This document shows, piece after piece, positions 6,127 through 12,836 of a stretch of 16,070 nt of DNA (position 1 is its first letter; every line of letters starts with the position of its first letter). The notes under the pieces are model-generated. The model did not search any database. It was not told the DNA's origin and saw only the letters and a program-made list of their open reading frames with translations. The translations under genes were made by a program, and so were the position numbers. Source of the DNA: JBCKUK01 sp038924905 (lineage in GTDB: Bacteria > Pseudomonadota > Gammaproteobacteria > Burkholderiales > Methylophilaceae); contig JBCKUK010000028.1 of NCBI GenBank assembly GCA_038924905.1, positions 1 through 16,070 of the forward strand. Reading direction: 5' to 3'.

Positions 6127-6487
6127 TAATGATTGGGGTGGTAAATTGCTCTAAAAAGCCTCATAAACTGGCGTGGATATCAGTGTACCAAAATGAAGTA
6201 TGCAATTTTCATGTATTCAAAATTCCTTTATAGTTTTTGCATAGGATAAGTAGTTGTTATCCTTAAGGAAACGCAGATTTAATCGATTTCTAATAATTTT
6301 AGACACGAGCAGTGCCATTTTGAAATTTCAAATTTTGCAAAGTCTCATTAACATCAGCAAAGGCGGTTGCACTTCGAACTTGAATCCGCCAATGATTTTT
6401 CATCTACATAATCTCAATAAAATCAATGCTTAGGTATTTTTTATAGCCCCTGCTTAAAAAGCTACAGACCTTGAAAAGCGACTTGAA
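6127..6487. other. AT-rich gap between the rubredoxin remnant and gyrB
   Basis: About 360 bp without a convincing gene. It holds a hairpin (AGGATAA 6243-6249 with TTATCCT 6257-6263) and a 14-bp palindrome TTTGAAATTTCAAA (6319-6332). Two tiny minus-strand frames occur: 34 codons at 6299-6403, starting MKNHWRIQVRSATAF, and an overlapping 33-codon frame starting MALLVSKIIRNRL. Neither has a good ribosome site or recognisable family. No clear gyrB terminator with a U-run was found. It looks like decayed sequence next to the broken rubredoxin gene. Confidence 0.5.
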
Positions 6488-8896
6488 TTAAATATCCAGG
6501 TTATTCACACCCAGCGCATTATTTTCAATAAATAGACGGCGGGGCTCGACCTGATCGCCCATCAGCGTAGTGAAGATTTCATCGGCAGCAATGGCGTCAT
6601 CAATCTGCACTTTGAGCAGGCGGCGGACTTTCGGGTCCATGGTGGTTTCCCACAACTGTTCCGGGTTCATTTCGCCCAGGCCTTTGTAGCGCTGTACGCC
6701 AAGATTATGTTTGGCTTCAGCCAGCAACCAATCGAGAGCGGCTTTAAAGGTAGTCACTGACTCTTCCTTTTCGCCGCGCTTAATCATCGCACCCTCACCC
6801 AGCAAGCCTTGCAACAAGACTGACACGCGACTGATCTGACGATAATCACCGCTCGCCATAAAGTCTGTATCTATCACACAGCATTGCAAGTTACCGTGTA
6901 CGTATTTGTTGACTTCCAGACGATAAGTGCCCGCCTCTTGATCAAATACCACAATAACTTCAGAGCCGATTGCCCCCAATATAGAGCGTAGCTCTGCTGC
7001 TGCAGCTTCTGCGCCTGTTTTGTCGCGCAGACTGATTTCCCCTAAATCTTGCAGGGCGCGCAACACACTTTCATCATAAAGCCGCGCAATACGGCGTATC
7101 ACAGCTTCGGTTAGCACCATTTGTTTTGCAATTGTGGCTAGTGGCTCACCCATGATAGTTTCGCCGCCCGCACGAGTCAGTAACTCCGCGCCTTTAAGGG
7201 CAGATTGCAGCAGGTATTCATCCAGCTCGTGTTCGTCCTTTAAATAGCGCTCGTCTTTACCTTGCTTCACCTTATATAAAGGCGGCTGGGCAATATAGAT
7301 GTGTCCTCGTTCTACCAGCTCGGTCATTTGGCGATAAAAGAAGGTGAGTAAAAGCGTACGGATGTGGGCGCCATCAACATCTGCGTCGGTCATGATGATA
7401 ATGCGGTGATAGCGTAGCTTTTCAACGCTGAAATCATCTTTACCAATGCCGGTGCCCAATGCGGTAATTAAGGTAGTGATTTCCTGCGAGGAAAGCAGCT
7501 TGTCGAAGCGCGCCTTTTCTACGTTCAAAATTTTGCCCTTGAGCGGCAAAATTGCCTGGTTTTTACGATCACGCCCTTGCTTGGCAGAGCCACCCGCAGA
7601 ATCGCCCTCGACCAGATAGATTTCACATAGGGCCGGGTCTTTTTCCTGGCAATCCGCCAGCTTGCCCGGCAAGCCCATAGTGTCCATGACGCCTTTGCGG
7701 CGCGTCATTTCGCGTGCTTTACGCGCCGCTTCACGCGCACGTGCGGCATCTACAATTTTGCCGCAAATGATTTTCGCATCAATCGGGTTTTCCAATAAAA
7801 ACTCGGTGAGCTTGGCGCTAACAATCTCCTGCACCACTGGCTGCACTTCGGATGACACCAGCTTATCCTTGGTTTGCGATGAAAACTTGGGTTCTGGCAC
7901 TTTCACTGATAGCACACAGGTCAAACCTTCACGCATGTCATCGCCACTGGTTTCAATTTTGGCTTTTTGCGCCAGGCCGCTCTGCTCGATATACTGATTG
8001 AGCGTACGGGTCATGGCGTTACGCAGGCCGGTTAGATGGCTCCCGCCATCGCGCTGTGGGATGTTATTAGTGAAGCATTGCACAGACTCGGTGTAGGAAT
8101 CGTTCCACTGCATGGCCACGTCAATCGTCATGCCTGCTTTCTCCCCAATAGCGGAGAAAGGCTTGGGATGTAGTACCGTTTTGGTTCGATTGATATATTC
8201 AACAAAGCCACATACCCCACCGGAATAAGCAAAGTTTTCGCTTTTGCCATTGCGCTGATCGACCAACTCAATCTTTACGCCATTATTTAAAAAAGATAAT
8301 TCACGCAATCGCTTAGCAAGAATGTCGTAATGAAATTCAACATTACCAAAAATTTCTACAGCAGGCATAAAATGCACCTCTGTGCCCTTGCGGGCTGTGG
8401 TTCCGGTTTCCGCTAATGGTGCTATAGCATCGCCACGGCGAAACTCCATTTGGTGAACTTTGCCATTACGGTAAATACGTAAACGCAACCAGTCGGATAA
8501 AGCATTTACTACGGATACGCCCACGCCATGCAAACCACCAGAAATCTTATACGAATTGTGATCAAACTTGCCGCCTGCGTGCAGCTCAGTCATCACAATC
8601 TCGGCTGCTGAGCGTTTAATTTTCTTGGTGTCATCCTGCTTGATGTCGGTTGGAATACCACGACCATTGTCTGATACGCTAATTGAGTTATCTGGATGGA
8701 TGATGATTTTAATATCATCACAATAACCTGCCAGCGTTTCATCAATAGCGTTATCCACCACCTCAAACACCATATGATGCAGGCCGCTACCATCGGAGGT
8801 GTCGCCAATATACATGCCTGGGCGCTTACGTACTGCATCTAGTCCTTCAAGGACGATAATATTGGATGAATCGTAGTTTGCATCTTTCTGGATCAT
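6488..8896 (-). CDS. gyrB: DNA gyrase subunit B
   Basis: GyrB supplies ATP hydrolysis for negative supercoiling by the GyrA2B2 complex. The 802-residue length matches the long Gram-negative form, including the extra insert in the C-terminal half. The N-terminal GHKL ATPase has GLDAVRKRPGMYIGDT, the catalytic Glu45 in MVFEVVDNAIDE (42-54), SDNGRGIP (75-82) and GLHGVGVSVVNALS (121-134). QTKDKL is at 341-346. The TOPRIM domain has LVEGDSAGGSAKQGRDR (428-444) and the metal-binding IMTDADVDGAHIRT (501-514). The C-terminal part includes RYKGLGEMNPEQLWETTMDP. It follows dnaN directly; recF, which separates them in many gammaproteobacteria, is absent, as in many betaproteobacteria. Confidence 0.99.
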   Translation of the reverse strand: MIQKDANYDSSNIIVLEGLDAVRKRPGMYIGDTSDGSGLHHMVFEVVDNAIDETLAGYCDDIKIIIHPDNSISVSDNGRGIPTDIKQDDTKKIKRSAAEIVMTELHAGGKFDHNSYKISGGLHGVGVSVVNALSDWLRLRIYRNGKVHQMEFRRGDAIAPLAETGTTARKGTEVHFMPAVEIFGNVEFHYDILAKRLRELSFLNNGVKIELVDQRNGKSENFAYSGGVCGFVEYINRTKTVLHPKPFSAIGEKAGMTIDVAMQWNDSYTESVQCFTNNIPQRDGGSHLTGLRNAMTRTLNQYIEQSGLAQKAKIETSGDDMREGLTCVLSVKVPEPKFSSQTKDKLVSSEVQPVVQEIVSAKLTEFLLENPIDAKIICGKIVDAARAREAARKAREMTRRKGVMDTMGLPGKLADCQEKDPALCEIYLVEGDSAGGSAKQGRDRKNQAILPLKGKILNVEKARFDKLLSSQEITTLITALGTGIGKDDFSVEKLRYHRIIIMTDADVDGAHIRTLLLTFFYRQMTELVERGHIYIAQPPLYKVKQGKDERYLKDEHELDEYLLQSALKGAELLTRAGGETIMGEPLATIAKQMVLTEAVIRRIARLYDESVLRALQDLGEISLRDKTGAEAAAAELRSILGAIGSEVIVVFDQEAGTYRLEVNKYVHGNLQCCVIDTDFMASGDYRQISRVSVLLQGLLGEGAMIKRGEKEESVTTFKAALDWLLAEAKHNLGVQRYKGLGEMNPEQLWETTMDPKVRRLLKVQIDDAIAADEIFTTLMGDQVEPRRLFIENNALGVNNLDI

Positions 8897-8945
8897 GGTG
8901 TTGGTCTTTTATTTTTGAGCTTGATTTTGAATAAATTTTAATTCG

Positions 8946-8961
8946 GGTTCCACGTGAAACA
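8946..8961. promoter_or_regulatory. parS-like ParB-binding site between dnaN and gyrB
   Basis: GGTTCCACGTGAAACA matches the chromosomal parS consensus TGTTTCACGTGAAACA at 14 of 16 positions; the C at position five is a known permitted variant, leaving one real mismatch at the edge. The CACGTGAAACA half is intact. It lies in the short intergenic gap, so it is not constrained by coding. Confidence 0.75.
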
Positions 8962-8980
8962 TCATCGGAAAAATTTGTGT

Positions 8981-10084
8981 TTATATGCGCATCGGCATAA
9001 CAACATATCTGTAGTCATCATCGCCAGGTACCGTTACCAGACAGCTGCTGTTTGCATCGGCAAAAGAAAATGTGATGTTTTCGCTGCCCATATTATTCAG
9101 CACATCTATCATATAGGTCACATTAAAGCCAATATCCAGGACGTCCCCGGAATAATTTATTTCCAGTTCTTCCTCGGCCTCTTCTTGTTCGCTGTTGGTA
9201 CTAATTAAACGCAGGTTATTTTTAGCAAGCACCATGCGAATACCGCGATATTTTTCATTAGAAAGGATGGATGCGCGTTGCATAGCCTGCAGGATGGCTA
9301 CGCGGCCTACCGTAAAGCTATTTTGATGGCCAATTGGAATAACACGAGTGTAATCAGGGAATTTTCCATCAATCACTTTTGAAATCAGCTGGATGTCGCC
9401 AAAAGTAAAATTCGCATGGCCTGTTGTGATCTCAATTGTAGTATCTTCATCACTATCATCTAGCAACTTAATCAACTCAATAATGGTTTTGCGTGGCAGG
9501 ATTAATTCTTGTTTTTCGTAATTCTGGCTTAATTTGGTAGAGGTAAAACTCAGGCGGTGCCCGTCTGTGCCCACGATATTTAAACGATTGGCGCTGATTT
9601 CAAATAATAAGCCGTTCAAATAATAGCGGATGTCCTGCTGCGCCATTGCAAATTCCACTTGTTTGAATAGATGCCTGAGTATTTTTTGACCTATAGTAAT
9701 TGTGGTGGTTGTGCTATCGGCTATTTTAGACATTATGGGATAATCTGTTGCGGGCAGGGTTTGTAAATTAAAACGGCTCTTACCCGCCTTAACCTGTATG
9801 CGGTTCTCTTGTGTAGTTATGCTGATTTCTACGTTTTCTGGTAATGATCGACAAATATCCAATAATTTTTTAGCCGATACTGTTGTCGATAATTCCTCAT
9901 TTATCGCTGTATTTATGGATAATGAAATCTGCATTTCTAAATCTGTGGCGGTTAATGCAACTTTTTTTTGTTTAGCTTCCAATAATAAATTAGAAAGAAT
10001 GGGTAGTGCATGACGTCTTTCGACAATCCCACTAACTGATGATAATGGTTTGAGTAAGGTGTCGCGGTTTATTTTAATGTTCAT
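8981..10084 (-). CDS. dnaN: DNA polymerase III beta subunit (sliding clamp)
   Basis: DnaN forms the dimeric ring that tethers DNA polymerase III to the template. The 367-residue protein has three repeated clamp domains. It starts MNIKINRDTLLKPLSSVSGI, followed by VERRHALPILSNLLLEA, which matches the family N-terminus, and ends RYVVMPMRI, the usual clamp C-terminus near the peptide-binding pocket. SNEKYRGIRMVL near residue 285 is also characteristic. An in-frame ATG five codons upstream (10099) exists, but the start at 10084 gives the standard N-terminus and length. It lies downstream of dnaA on the same strand after a 233-bp AT-rich gap with origin-like features, and upstream of gyrB. Confidence 0.97.
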   Translation of the reverse strand: MNIKINRDTLLKPLSSVSGIVERRHALPILSNLLLEAKQKKVALTATDLEMQISLSINTAINEELSTTVSAKKLLDICRSLPENVEISITTQENRIQVKAGKSRFNLQTLPATDYPIMSKIADSTTTTITIGQKILRHLFKQVEFAMAQQDIRYYLNGLLFEISANRLNIVGTDGHRLSFTSTKLSQNYEKQELILPRKTIIELIKLLDDSDEDTTIEITTGHANFTFGDIQLISKVIDGKFPDYTRVIPIGHQNSFTVGRVAILQAMQRASILSNEKYRGIRMVLAKNNLRLISTNSEQEEAEEELEINYSGDVLDIGFNVTYMIDVLNNMGSENITFSFADANSSCLVTVPGDDDYRYVVMPMRI

Positions 10085-10317
10085 TTTTTTAAAACCCATT
10101 TAATAAATATTACTTTAAGTAATAAATACATTAGTAATAGTAGTAATACTGCTAAAACTTGCGATTAATTTAGATTATGATTTTTAATCAATAAGTTGCT
10201 TTGTGATACTAACCTGCTAAAACCATATAAATAATTGTGGATGAAATGTTGATTATTTTTCCCTTACAATAAAAATGCATCTAAACCACACTTTTTAGCA
10301 CAAGTAATTCATAAGAT
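10085..10317. other. AT-rich dnaA-dnaN intergenic region with origin-like elements
   Basis: No gene is present. It contains a 17-bp palindrome (TATTACTT-T-AAGTAATA, 10108-10124); five consecutive TAG/TAA triplets (10132-10146), which fit the DnaA-trio form; two copies of CTGCTAAAAC (10149-10158, 10214-10223); a DnaA-box-like TGTGGATGA (10236-10244, 8 of 9 to TGTGGATAA); and a weaker TAAACCACA (10282-10290, 7 of 9). This could be part of oriC or the dnaN promoter region. No perfect DnaA box is present here. Confidence 0.45.
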
Positions 10318-11700
10318 TCAGTCTCTAATAACCTGCACTAAAAATGCAATATCCCGAGAAACGCCGGAATCATTTTGCCGCAATTGTTCAATTTCATCAC
10401 AAGCATGCATCACAGTTGTGTGATGCCTGCTACCAAATGCTTCCCCGATTTCCGGGAAGCTGTGGTTGGTAAGTTCACGCACTAACGCCATGGCTATTTG
10501 CCGCGGGCGCGCAAAATTACGTGAGCGTTTTTTGCTATACATTTCAGCCACTTTAATTTTGTAGTAATCTGCAACGGTTTTTTGGATATTTTCCATCGTA
10601 ATTTGGCGCCCACGCACAGCGATTAGATCCTTCAAGGCCTCTTTGGCCAAACTTACATCAACTGCATGGCCGGTAAATTTAGCCATTGCTATAATACGAT
10701 TTAAAGCACCCTCAAGCTCACGCACGCTGGAGCGCACTTGCTTGGCAATAAAAAATGCAACATCTTCATGCAAATGAAATTTTACCGCCTCTGCCTTTTT
10801 AAGCAGGATTGCCACGCGCATTTCCAGTTCTGGCGGCTCGACGGCTACTGTCAGGCCCCAGCTAAATCTGGTTCTTAGTCGCTCATCTACATCGGCAATT
10901 TCTTTGGGATAAGTATCACAGGTAATAATAATTTGTTTTTTGGCTTCAATTAACGAATTAAACGCATAAAAAAACTCTTCCTGGGTACGGCTTTTCTTGG
11001 CAAAAAATTGAATATCATCAATCAACAACAAATCCAACGAATGATAGAATTGTTTGAAACTATCAAACGCTTTATGTTCGTATGCTTTTACCACATCTGA
11101 AACATAGCGCTCGGCGTGTAAATAGCGCACTTTGGCATCAGGATTTTGCTGTTTTAAATGGTTGCCTATGGCTTGCAGTAAATGCGTTTTTCCCAGCCCT
11201 ACACCGCCGTAAATAAACAAGGGGTTATACGCGGTACCCGGATTTTCAGCAACTTGAAAAGCTGCCGCGCGCGCCAGCTGGTTAGCTTTACCAATAACAA
11301 AATTATCAAAATTGAACGAAGCGTTTAGTCCACATAACTCACTATTAGTTTTTGCTTTTTTGGTTGGTTTGGCGGCGGGCTTTGAAATAACAATGGCCGA
11401 TTCAGCGGGAGGCATTAATTGCGCCAACAAAGGCTCTAGTGCTGTGGCACCGTTTTTACGACTGTTTTCTGATAAAGTTAATTCAATATGGACGGGCTGA
11501 GTGAGCAGCTCTACCGCTAGTAGCTCTATGCGTTGCAAGAAGCGATCTTTAACCCATTGTTGTACAAATCGATTGGGCGCGAGCAAACGATAAGCACCAT
11601 TGTGCGTTTCAAATCGTAGAGGTTTGATCCAGGTGTTGAATTGTTGTGCGGATAGCTCCTGTTCGAAGCGCCCGAGACAAATAGACCAAAAGTTTTCCAT
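10318..11700 (-). CDS. dnaA: Chromosomal replication initiator protein DnaA
   Basis: DnaA binds DnaA boxes at oriC, opens the duplex and loads the helicase. The 460-residue protein has all four domains: domain I (FWSICLGRFEQELSAQQFNTWIKPL, about 4-28, broken here by a non-conserved linker later), a short domain II linker rich in Lys/Pro/Ala (about 85-125), the AAA+ domain III with Walker A GGVGLGKT (165-172), Walker B LLLIDDIQFF (224-233) and the arginine-finger region DERLRTRFSWGL (272-283), and domain IV with the DNA-binding signature SRHHTTVMHACDEIEQL (424-440). The ATG at 11700 gives the expected N-terminus. It is divergent from rpmH, with a perfect DnaA box in the shared 288-bp gap that could allow autoregulation. 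Confidence 0.99.
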   Translation of the reverse strand: MENFWSICLGRFEQELSAQQFNTWIKPLRFETHNGAYRLLAPNRFVQQWVKDRFLQRIELLAVELLTQPVHIELTLSENSRKNGATALEPLLAQLMPPAESAIVISKPAAKPTKKAKTNSELCGLNASFNFDNFVIGKANQLARAAAFQVAENPGTAYNPLFIYGGVGLGKTHLLQAIGNHLKQQNPDAKVRYLHAERYVSDVVKAYEHKAFDSFKQFYHSLDLLLIDDIQFFAKKSRTQEEFFYAFNSLIEAKKQIIITCDTYPKEIADVDERLRTRFSWGLTVAVEPPELEMRVAILLKKAEAVKFHLHEDVAFFIAKQVRSSVRELEGALNRIIAMAKFTGHAVDVSLAKEALKDLIAVRGRQITMENIQKTVADYYKIKVAEMYSKKRSRNFARPRQIAMALVRELTNHSFPEIGEAFGSRHHTTVMHACDEIEQLRQNDSGVSRDIAFLVQVIRD

Positions 11701-11872
11701 CGGTTAGCCGATACCTCAGCAGACAATTAAGCATGGTATTTGCGCGCATTTTTATGATTAAAATGATTACGAGCGCTGATGCCAAAAAATACGATTGCCC
11801 AAAAGTTTAGTTTCATTCAAACAGTATTTTTGTTTGGCAGTTTCATAAGTATTTTAGCCTGATTATCTTAAC

Positions 11873-11881
11873 TTATCCACA
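11873..11881 (+). promoter_or_regulatory. Perfect DnaA box between dnaA and rpmH
   Basis: TTATCCACA matches the strict consensus at all nine bases. It lies 173 bp upstream of the dnaA start and 33 bp before the TTGACA element of the rpmH promoter. No second perfect box is visible in the dnaA-rpmH gap (11701-11988), which otherwise holds only AT-rich sequence. It could belong to oriC or control dnaA expression. Confidence 0.85.
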
Positions 11882-11913
11882 GGCCTGGCGACTAATTTAA
11901 AAACAAATAAACA

Positions 11914-11943
11914 TTGACAAAACAAGAGTAAATCGGGTTAAAT
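11914..11943 (+). promoter_or_regulatory. Predicted sigma-70 promoter of rpmH
   Basis: TTGACA (11914-11919) is a perfect -35 element. An 18-bp spacer leads to TTAAAT (11938-11943), which matches TATAAT at four of six bases. The rpmH start lies 45 bp after the -10. A strong promoter is expected for this ribosomal protein operon. Confidence 0.55.
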
Positions 11944-11988
11944 CACGGCCTTGTCAAAAAACACAAAAGAAGCCATCGGAGATTTACA

Positions 11989-12123
11989 GTGAAACGTACA
12001 TATCAGCCATCAAAAACCCGCCGTGCTCGTACCCACGGGTTCCTGGTGCGCATGGCAACTCGTGGCGGCCGTGCTGTTATAGCCGCGCGTCGTGCAAAAG
12101 GCCGCGCTCGTTTAGCTGTTTAA
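11989..12123 (+). CDS. rpmH: 50S ribosomal protein L34
   Basis: A 44-residue, very basic protein starting MKRTYQPSKTRRARTHGFLV and ending ARRAKGRARLAV, the normal length and sequence of bacterial L34, a small structural protein of the large ribosomal subunit. It starts with GTG, supported by GGAGA (11978-11982) six bases upstream and by the invariant MKRTYQPS start. It is divergent from dnaA and heads the rpmH-rnpA-yidD-yidC-mnmE run. The C-terminal LAV instead of LSA/LTV is a minor variation. Confidence 0.97.
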   Translation: MKRTYQPSKTRRARTHGFLVRMATRGGRAVIAARRAKGRARLAV

Positions 12124-12156
12124 TGTGCGAGACAGCCTGACTCAAGAAGCTTGTGG

Positions 12157-12552
12157 GTGAAAATCATTGGCATTGATCATTCAAGACCAGCCTTAAATTT
12201 TCCCAAAAAAGCCAGATTAATTAAAACGGATGATTTTTCATCCGTTTTTAGTTTCCGCAAACGTATCACTGGGCAGTTTCTGGTAATGCATTACCAGTAC
12301 AATCAACTTGGCTGGCCGCGCCTGGGTTTGGTGGTGGCGGGGGAAACGACCCAATTATCGGTACATCGTAATTATATGAAGCGGGTTTTGCGCGAGCTGT
12401 TCAGGGCACAACAGAGAAACTTAAAAAACGTCGATTTAGTGGTGCGCACACAAAAAACATTTTGTGACACTGATTATTCCATGGTTGAGAAAGAGTTTTT
12501 TGAAATGATTTCAGGCCTTTGTCACCAAACAGACCAGCAGGAAAATGGTTAA
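12157..12552 (+). CDS. rnpA: Ribonuclease P protein component
   Basis: RnpA is the protein cofactor of the RNA enzyme that removes 5' leaders from pre-tRNAs. The family signature is VHRNYMKRVLRELFR (about 69-83), the RNR-type basic helix that binds RNA. FPKKARLIKTDDFSSVF matches the usual N-terminal region, and LVVRTQ the later strand. The GTG at 12157 is preferred because AAGAAG (12144-12149) is seven bases upstream; a TTG at 12151 in frame is too close to that site. This gives 131 residues. Within codons 23-31 the DNA forms a perfect terminator-like hairpin (listed separately), which may lower rnpA relative to rpmH. The stop lies two bases before the yidD ATG. Confidence 0.93.
   Translation: MKIIGIDHSRPALNFPKKARLIKTDDFSSVFSFRKRITGQFLVMHYQYNQLGWPRLGLVVAGETTQLSVHRNYMKRVLRELFRAQQRNLKNVDLVVRTQKTFCDTDYSMVEKEFFEMISGLCHQTDQQENG
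12223..12249 (+). terminator. Terminator-like hairpin inside the start of rnpA
   Basis: AAAACGGATGA (12223-12233) and TCATCCGTTTT (12238-12248) form a perfect 11-bp stem around TTTT, ending in five T's (12245-12249). The shape is that of a Rho-independent terminator, but it lies within the rnpA coding frame, about 100 bases after the rpmH stop. It may act as an attenuator; a translating ribosome would disrupt it. Confidence 0.6.
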
Positions 12553-12554
12553 AA

Positions 12555-12764
12555 ATGGCGCGCTTATTGACTTGTTTAATCAAGCTGTACCAAACGATAT
12601 TAAGCCCTTACATTGGTCAGCAGTGCCGGTTTTCTCCTACCTGTTCTCATTATGCTATTGAGGCTGTCAACAGGCATGGCGCAATTCTCGGTTCGGCTTA
12701 TGCTATACGCCGCCTTTTGCGCTGTCATCCATGGCACAATGGCGGCCACGATGCGGTGCCATAG
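12555..12764 (+). CDS. yidD: Membrane protein insertion efficiency factor YidD
   Basis: YidD is a small membrane-associated protein that helps YidC insert inner-membrane proteins. The 69-residue frame starts MARLLTCLIKLYQTILSPYI and carries the family core CRFSPTCSHYAIEAVNRHG, then RRLLRCHPWHNGGHDAVP. The conserved cysteines are 24, 30 and 57. The typical ending GGxDPVP here has Ala instead of Pro. The N-terminal helix is amphipathic. The ATG at 12555 sits two bases after the rnpA stop. The frame overlaps rnpA if extended upstream, but the family start matches 12555. It is followed by yidC after 72 bp, the usual arrangement. Confidence 0.95.
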   Translation: MARLLTCLIKLYQTILSPYIGQQCRFSPTCSHYAIEAVNRHGAILGSAYAIRRLLRCHPWHNGGHDAVP

Positions 12765-12836
12765 GCTTGCATTATCGATCATAACGAAAATTGGCAATTT
12801 TCTCCCGCCCTTGTATTTATCGTAGATAAGAAGTTT

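Noticed and set aside
6263..6290. Possible insertion-sequence end (AAGGAAACGCAGATTTAATC)
   Set aside because: It looked like a transposon terminal repeat, but no inverted partner, transposase frame or target duplication was found in the window.
6299..6403. 34-codon minus-strand frame after gyrB
   Set aside because: Weak ribosome site and no recognisable family. A short frame in AT-rich sequence is expected by chance, so it is mentioned only within the gap entry.
6501..6509. DnaA-box-like TTATTCACA
   Set aside because: It lies within the last codons of gyrB and differs from consensus by one base; coding constraint explains it.
8897..8980. Missing recF between dnaN and gyrB as a deletion
   Set aside because: Many betaproteobacteria have dnaA-dnaN-gyrB without recF here, so this is a lineage trait and no remnant is visible.
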